Source: Agaricus subrufescens
Lineage: Eukaryota; Basidiomycota; Agaricomycetes; Agaricales; Agaricaceae
DNA length: 64,000 nt
Direction of reading: 5' to 3'
Assembly: GCA_029945375.1 (NCBI GenBank)
Contig: CM057057.1
Location: 2,666,001 to 2,730,000, forward strand
Shown: positions 58,225-64,000 of the stretch, piece by piece
Numbering within the stretch: position 1 is the first letter of the stretch
Layout of the letters: each line of letters opens with the position of its first letter
Program-made: the position numbers and the translations under genes
Notes under the pieces: generated by a model
The model's input: the letters and a program-made list of their open reading frames with translations, nothing else
Told to the model about the DNA's origin: nothing
Databases searched by the model: none

Positions 58225-60239
58225 GATAGACAGCTGCGAACCAGCAACCTGAAAGATACGAGTTAGACCTGACTCGCTTTTATACAGTCCACCCTCTTCT
58301 AATATTACCTTTTGCTCTGGTAAGAACTAGTACGTACCTTATTAACGAACGTGCAAATTGTAAAAGAGGAAGCCTTTTCCCTTTAAAGATACGTTTTTGA
58401 TCCCCAAAGCTTCTTTTTCTGTGCCGCATACACGACCAGTCCTCGGGCAAGTCTCACAGAGGTTGAAAGAAGCATTGTGTTGAATTCATGTTCACGTTGG
58501 CACCCCGCCAGCTCGTGGACGCTAGCTCGATTTCAGGCTCTTGAGCGTGATTCTAGTTGAACAATTGACATATAAACGTTTCTCTCCACGAGGTACATGA
58601 GAATGTTCCCATGAAATCCGGGCGTGCCAATTATGTCTAGGCAGACTTCTCACCATCGCGATATCAAAGGAACTGACCCTAAAAGACAGTAGTTTACAAT
58701 ATCCCCTGAGAAACTCGGTGAGCGGTGATTACAAAAAACCGAGCGTTGTATATCATGCCAAGGCTAGGTAGATCAGAAACCAAATCATGATGGATTACAG
58801 GAGATACGTCACGATTGGCCACCGGACGTTTGGGTCGTGCTGCCTTGGACCGTACGGATAACATCCATATCTCATATACTCGAGTTTATATTTTCTCTAA
58901 TTGATCCGGAGTGTTATTCCTATCAAAAAAAGCGTGCATGCGCCCTCGGGGCCTTTGTGCAGTGCAATATTTCCTCGAGATGTGGCGAGTCTGTTTATAT
59001 TACATCGGTTAAGGTTATGCTATAAATAAGGGCAGTCAGGTGATTATTAGCAGACGTGGGAAGTTGCTACGGATCCGGTCCACCCCACCCACCCATTCTT
59101 CGTGTTCTGCTAAAAGGTGCGTTCGCCCGTCTTACTTTCTCCTGCACTCATAGTATCTGATCATATCCGATCCAGACTTTTGACCAGCTATGTTAGGCCA
59201 ATAAGTGGTTCCCCCCGAAAACACTGCCGCAACGGGATCTTTATCCAAGAATCCCTTTTTACAGACACCAACATAGAAGAAAGGCTATGTTGAAGAAGAC
59301 GGCCTTGTCACTAGTGGATGGAAATATTTGGGACTATGTCTAGCTTTGAGAGGCACAAATTCGATTGTGAGTGCGTTGTATATTCCTCTCGGGGACCCTG
59401 CTGACTGGTTGTAAACATAGGTCTGGGACAGCAAGAAGGAGCGTCCGCAGATCTCAGAATATCTCAGATCTGGTCGCAATACATTCTGACTCCGATCCTC
59501 GATGCTCGGACACTCCAATGGTACATTCACAAAATAAGAACTATGCTGCATGGTGCCTGTCGGTAGAGGTCACATTCCCCATATGTCATGATACTTCAAC
59601 TCTCAAGCACTCACTCTTGGTCTCACCGCCCACTGATACCTACGACAGAAGGTTGGAATTGCGGCACTCGGGGTTGTCGTGCATGTGTGCAGTGACCCTT
59701 CACCTGTTAGTGGTCTTAACGTCTCACTTGAGCTTGTCGAATCTTAACACTGATTAACACTTGAAGTAAAACGGTATATGTAGAAACAAGAAAAATCAAA
59801 CACAATGTTTTGCGACAACAGGCGTGCGAGCACCGGTAAGACTTCCGAAAGGCGTTTTCACCTGCGCTCCCTAGGACTGTATATATCATACATTTCTACT
59901 TTTCGCATAGTACCCTAAATCGCTCGACGGTGATATTCCATCATTCACCGGCTCTTCTATGTCTTACTGATTCCACATGCCTAGGAAAGCTCACAACTGT
60001 TTGGCCATAGCCTCAATCAAAAGTGATTTGCAGATTCGGTGATCGACATAGCCCGAGGTCCCCGCTTGAAAGCCGAGTCCAAATTTCTTTGAATATGTAT
60101 AGAAATTGTATTTGGGAACGGTATAAATAGAAGTAAGTGTACTTAAAACACCTCTCTCTACGTCAAGAAGTTGAACCTCACTACATATCTTAAAATCGAC
60201 ATTCAACTTAGAAAAGAACAAAAAATATTGACTGTCAAC
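58225..60239. other. 2 kb spacer between phosphoesterase copies A and B
   Basis: No gene was supported. The first part holds the promoter of copy A. The segment 58490-58690 matches 62035-62230 in the next spacer (for example ttcacgttgg ... cgccagctcgtg), so the spacer was duplicated together with the genes. ORFs here (59371-59757 plus, 59285-59551 minus) overlap and lack family features. Confidence 0.5.
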
Positions 60240-61781
60240 TCAATTCTTCTTCTTCTTGAGAGGGACAGGCATAGGCATACCCGGGCAGCCCGTCATTCCG
60301 CACACGGGTCGACCGCTCGGACACTTTGCCTTGAAATTGGGAAGCGTCCAAGGCGTGTTCATCCCTGGTTTGTTGTTGAAAGGTCCAGGGTAAGCACCAG
60401 TCCCATTAAGCAGGGGAGTGTTCTTGGGTTTGACATTCTTGTTCTTGTACCCGGTCATAGCAGCGACAAAGCCGAGGACATTTGACATTGTCCTAATACC
60501 ACATTAACGTCATTGAATCAGAACTTCCGCGTACCACACTTACTTGTTAGTATCTTGGCGACCAAGGCATTGCAGATTCCAATTCAATTCAACTGTGCTC
60601 AGCTCACTGTAGTGAGTGAGGAAGGTGTCATCGGTGGTGCCTCTGAACTCCTTTGGTACTCCTTTGCCGATCGCCATCGTGAGTATGTTGTTGTTGAGCT
60701 TCCTGGTACCATTTTCGTCATAGGTGAGTAGAATGAGAGTTTTCGGAGTGTTGAAATTGGGATTGTTCAGTAGTGGCGTGAGGAACCAGTCCAACCAAGC
60801 CGCTTGGTAAGGGACACTGCTGTCGTGTCCGTCATTCATGACGTTGGGGACTATGTACATGAATTGCGGGAGAGCATCGGCATCAAGGTCCATGGCAAAG
60901 TCGTTCATGTTACGAATACGCGCAGCACGGGAGGGAACAGTAGCAACCGAGTCGTAGAGGATGAGTTGGTTGTGCCTCCGCACGTAGTAGGTATATTCTG
61001 GTGAGCCATCATCAATGTAATTCTTCGAAGTGAAACTATTTGATAATACCACGTTAGACGACGAACACTCATATAAATGGCTCTTCCTTACTCGTGGACT
61101 CCAGATCCGTCTGTGGGCAAATTTTCGTAATATCCCGCCCAGCTGACCTTACGTTCTTCAAGAATGTCGACGATCGTCGGGATGCTAGGTAGGTTTTTGA
61201 TTTTCTTTAGCACACTGATCATGTTTCGAAGTGACCGTACTTACTGCCCGGGGATCGCGTGCTGGGCGTCGTCACCCATGCCATAAGTGTCTCCTCCAGA
61301 CTGGCAAACATAGTTTGGTTCCGAAGGATGGCCACAACCATGATAATTGGAGAAAATGACTCCTTTCTTAGCGAATTTTTCAAAAATGGGCTGAAATAAA
61401 AATTGATATTGAGTAACGCAGAAGGCAGATATAGAAAGAATAACAAATACATTGCTGGCTGAGTCTGCGAAGTCTGTGTTCTCCATGGTTATCTGGTCAG
61501 GTATCAGTTGTAGTTTTCGCGGAAGCGTAATTATATACTAACGATGACAATACGGTCGAAAACTTTGCCCTTGACCTTCTTGGAAATGGGCAAGGTGTTA
61601 TTAGCCTTTCCAACATAGTGGTCACTTTGGAGAGTGGGACTCTTCGAAGGGGCCTTGAACGCAGGAACCTAGTACAAAAATGAATAGAACGATCAATGTG
61701 ATGTCGGGTCGATAATATCGGACCACACACCGCGGCCAATGCGATTGGCAAGAGAAACAACAAGCTACCGAGGAAAACCAT
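60240..61781 (-). CDS. Secreted phosphoesterase/acid-phosphatase-like protein, copy B
   Basis: Start ATG is at 61781-61779 (MVFLGSLLFLLPIALAA, signal peptide) and stop TGA at 60242-60240. Exon order is the same as copy A. Motifs preserved: the HPSEPNYVCQSGGDT region (61290-61330), YDSVATVPSRAARIRNMNDF, MYIVPNVMNDGHDSSV, LILLTYDENG, TTDDTFLTHYSELSTVE and the C-terminal GCPGMPMPVPLKKKKN. Differences from A are spread through the protein. I saw no stop or frameshift in the exons followed, so it appears functional. Confidence 0.82.
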
Positions 61782-63074
61782 GATAGAGAGATAGACACGG
61801 ACAGGCAATCTGAAGTGCATGACATCGACTCGACTCGCTTTTATACAGTCCACTTCCTTTTGATCACCGCCTTTTACTCAAGAGATGCATACTTGTCGAC
61901 GAACGTGGGGGGAGCAGGAAACTTTGTCCTGTTAAGGATATGTAAAATGATGTCCATATTGGTCTACCATACACAATCAATTATCTTTCGGGCGGGTATC
62001 GGACGACTTAATAGTACTACGACATTGCATTGAACTTCAGATATTCACGTTGGTGCCTCGCCAGTTCGTGAACCCATGATCAATTTGAACTCTCAGTCTT
62101 GGCTCTGACTTATGATTTGGTTGATGAACGTGTTCGCTGAACAACTAGTAGAATGTTCTCCCGAAATTCCGGCGCAGTAATTATCTCCGAGCGGACATCT
62201 CTGTGTAGCGGTATCATACTAGTGACTGACCACTGAGCTGCACAGTGTCCTAGAAAGTTCAGTAAGCAGCGGCCATACGGGCACACTTCATGTCAAGACT
62301 AAGCTGAGGGTGCGTTGATTTGAGATTAGTCATAGTAGATGATTGCTGGGTATATGTTCAGTTAGGCCGCCGGATATTTTGCTCGTTCTACTTGCATTAT
62401 ATGGATGATATCCACGACTGATTCAGATAGATCATAATTTTAGTTATTGATTCGGACGAATGTTCCACATTAACAAGTATACAGGAAATTCGAGAATTCA
62501 GGGTCTTTCCTCAGTTCAATTTCCTTGGTCAGGATGAAAGGAATCTATTTATATCACAGGCGAGTGATGCGGCAGTTCGTTTCGATTTCCCTTTTTGCCT
62601 ACTATATCATATTGTATCGCAATGCGGTATGCCAAGGTCACGTTTGACCCTTATAGGAAGATGGCGTTACCACTCCTATAATATGTTTTATTTTCGAAAC
62701 CTGTTCTCTGCGATCTAATCTCTATTCATGAGGCGCGGACCGTGGCCATCGGACATTTCTACATTCACTAATTCGCTGGTAGCACTTCTCCGAACTTGTT
62801 TAGCCAGTCGCAGATTCCGGATACCTAAACAAATTTGTCACATATTAGGAGAACGAGTGGTATGCATGTCCTGCGATAATTGATCTCGGCTGAAGATCCC
62901 ACTTTGTGAAACGACGGGTCGGGAAATCCTTTGATAACCATATCACCTTAATATATGAAACGTGATATGTAGATACAAGAGTCATTAAAATACACTCCTT
63001 TACAGCAAAGAGCTACAATTCTTACATTCGACACCTACCTGAGCCAAAGAAAAAGCTATCCCGGATATGCTCTC
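61782..63074. other. Spacer between phosphoesterase copies B and C
   Basis: About 1.3 kb with no gene recognised. Its left part resembles the spacer right of copy A (58490-58690). It holds the promoter of copy B and the 3' flank of copy C. A/T-rich with many stops in all frames. Confidence 0.5.
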
Positions 63075-64000
63075 TCAGTTCTTATTAATAGGAACTAGTA
63101 AAGGCAGACCAGGGCAACCCATGATTGAACACACACGTCGGCCACTGGCACAACTCGCATTGAGATCAGGAGGTATGAAGGGGGTGCTCATCCCAGGATT
63201 GGTGTTGAAAGGCCCGGGTGTAGCACCTGTCCCGTTGAGCATTGGGACATTCTCGATATGCTCGTTCTTCTACCCCGCCTGAGCGGCAACAAAGCCGAAG
63301 ACATTTGACGTAGTTCTAATGCCACACCAAAGTCATTGAATCAAAAACCCGCACGTATTACACTCACTTGCTAGCGTCTTGGCGACCAAGGCATTGCGGG
63401 TCCCAATTCAACTGTACTGTACTCAACTCACTGTAGTGAATAAGGTGTCGTCAGTGGTGCCTTTGAGCTCCTTTGGTATTCCATTGCCGATCGCCACCGA
63501 TGTTGCTGTTAATGTTCTTAGTATCATTTTCATCATAAGTGAATATGATAATGGTTTTAGGTCCGTTAAAATCAGGATTCTTCAGTAGTGGCGTGAGGAA
63601 GTAGTTCAACCAAGACGCTTGGAAGGGGACGTCGGTGTCGTGGGCATCGTTCACCATGTTGGGAACGATGTACATGAAGTGCGGGAGAACGCGAGCTTCA
63701 AGGTCCGTGGCAAAGTCATTCATGCGATGAACACGCGCGGCACGGGAGGGAACGGTAGCAACCGAGTCATAAATGATAAACTGGTTGTGCTTCCGCTTGT
63801 AGAACGGGTAGTACGGCGCGCTGTTGTTCAAGTAATTTTTCGATGAAAAGCTATCAAATGATCTCATGTTAGACAGCAGGTATTGAACCGGGTTTATGTT
63901 CCTTGCCTGAAGATCCCAGAACCATCAGTTGGTAAGTTTTCGTAGTAACCTGCCCAGCTGATGCGCCTCTCCTCAAGAAGGTCGACAATCGTAGGGCCTA
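63075..64000 (-). pseudogene. Phosphoesterase copy C, decayed and cut by the window edge
   Basis: This is the third direct copy, with the 3' half visible and the 5' part beyond 64000. The motifs YDSVATVPSRAARVHRMNDF, MYIVPNMVNDAHDTD and IIIFTYDEND are present. It is broken: a 5-nt deletion near 63500 (after the INSNI codons) shifts the frame and leads to a stop in the shifted frame at about 63451. A second deletion of 4 nt lies near 63438. In the last exon a TAC codon of copies A and B (the GYKNKN motif) reads TAG near 63272. The stop position matching A and B is 63077-63075. At least the visible half cannot give a full-length enzyme. Confidence 0.82.

Noticed and set aside
59285..59757. Overlapping ORFs on both strands in the phosphoesterase spacer
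   Set aside because: No family features; the corresponding stretch of the next spacer does not keep the frame.

Overview
The window is nuclear DNA from a filamentous basidiomycete, most likely a mushroom-forming agaricomycete. Genes are densely packed and mostly broken by many short introns (about 50-60 nt, GT..AG). The housekeeping set is fungal: a fused ADE5,7 purine enzyme, Sld2, Rrp5, Rpn5, Med7, mS23 and a U6 snRNA gene. The F-box/leucine-rich protein and several Ser/Pro-rich proteins have the look of agaricomycete families. No prokaryotic operons, CRISPR arrays, tRNA genes or intact transposons were seen.

Layout. 0.9-5.9 kb: Tea1-like kelch/coiled-coil polarity factor (+). 6.1-11.2 kb: RRP5 ribosome-assembly factor (-), divergent from the splicing factor SF3A2/PRP11 (+, 11.4-12.3 kb). 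11.8-21.1 kb: a roughly 4.7 kb direct tandem duplication. Its left edge lies inside SF3A2 and its right edge inside a secreted T1/U2-type ribonuclease gene. Intact SF3A2 remains on the left and the intact ribonuclease on the right. Two Dal5-like MFS permease genes lie one in each unit, and the central junction holds a truncated, decayed copy of each edge gene. 22.2-28.0 kb: two disordered Ser/Pro-rich proteins (-), one with a Pal1-like motif. 28.2-30.0 kb: SLD2 (+). 30.6-32.9 kb: F-box-like protein (+). 33.2-35.0 kb: proteasome RPN5 (+). 35.1-36.1 kb: mitochondrial ribosomal mS23 (-). 36.2-38.8 kb: 4CL-like acyl-CoA ligase ending in the peroxisomal signal SKL (-). 39.0-40.1 kb: MED7 (+). 40.4-40.5 kb: U6 snRNA (+). 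40.6-41.3 kb: BCL7-like protein (+). 42.1-43.9 kb: a membrane protein resembling apolipoprotein N-acyltransferase (+). 44.3-46.5 kb: conserved unknown (+). 47.0-51.0 kb: very long Arg/Glu-repeat protein (-). 51.1-54.0 kb: ADE5,7 (+). 54.4-56.3 kb: agmatinase-like ureohydrolase with a signal peptide (-). 56.7-64.0 kb: three tandem secreted phosphoesterase/acid-phosphatase-like genes (-), the third visibly broken and running off the window.

Most genes are independent housekeeping units, often in divergent pairs sharing short promoters. The accessory signal is concentrated in two duplication zones: 11.8-21.1 kb (permease plus ribonuclease) and 56.4-64 kb (phosphatase array). Both encode nutrient-scavenging functions: uptake of a small organic anion, extracellular RNA degradation and extracellular phosphate release. 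The least conventional single gene is the Lnt-like protein at 42.1 kb, which keeps all three catalytic residues of the bacterial lipoprotein N-acyltransferase family.
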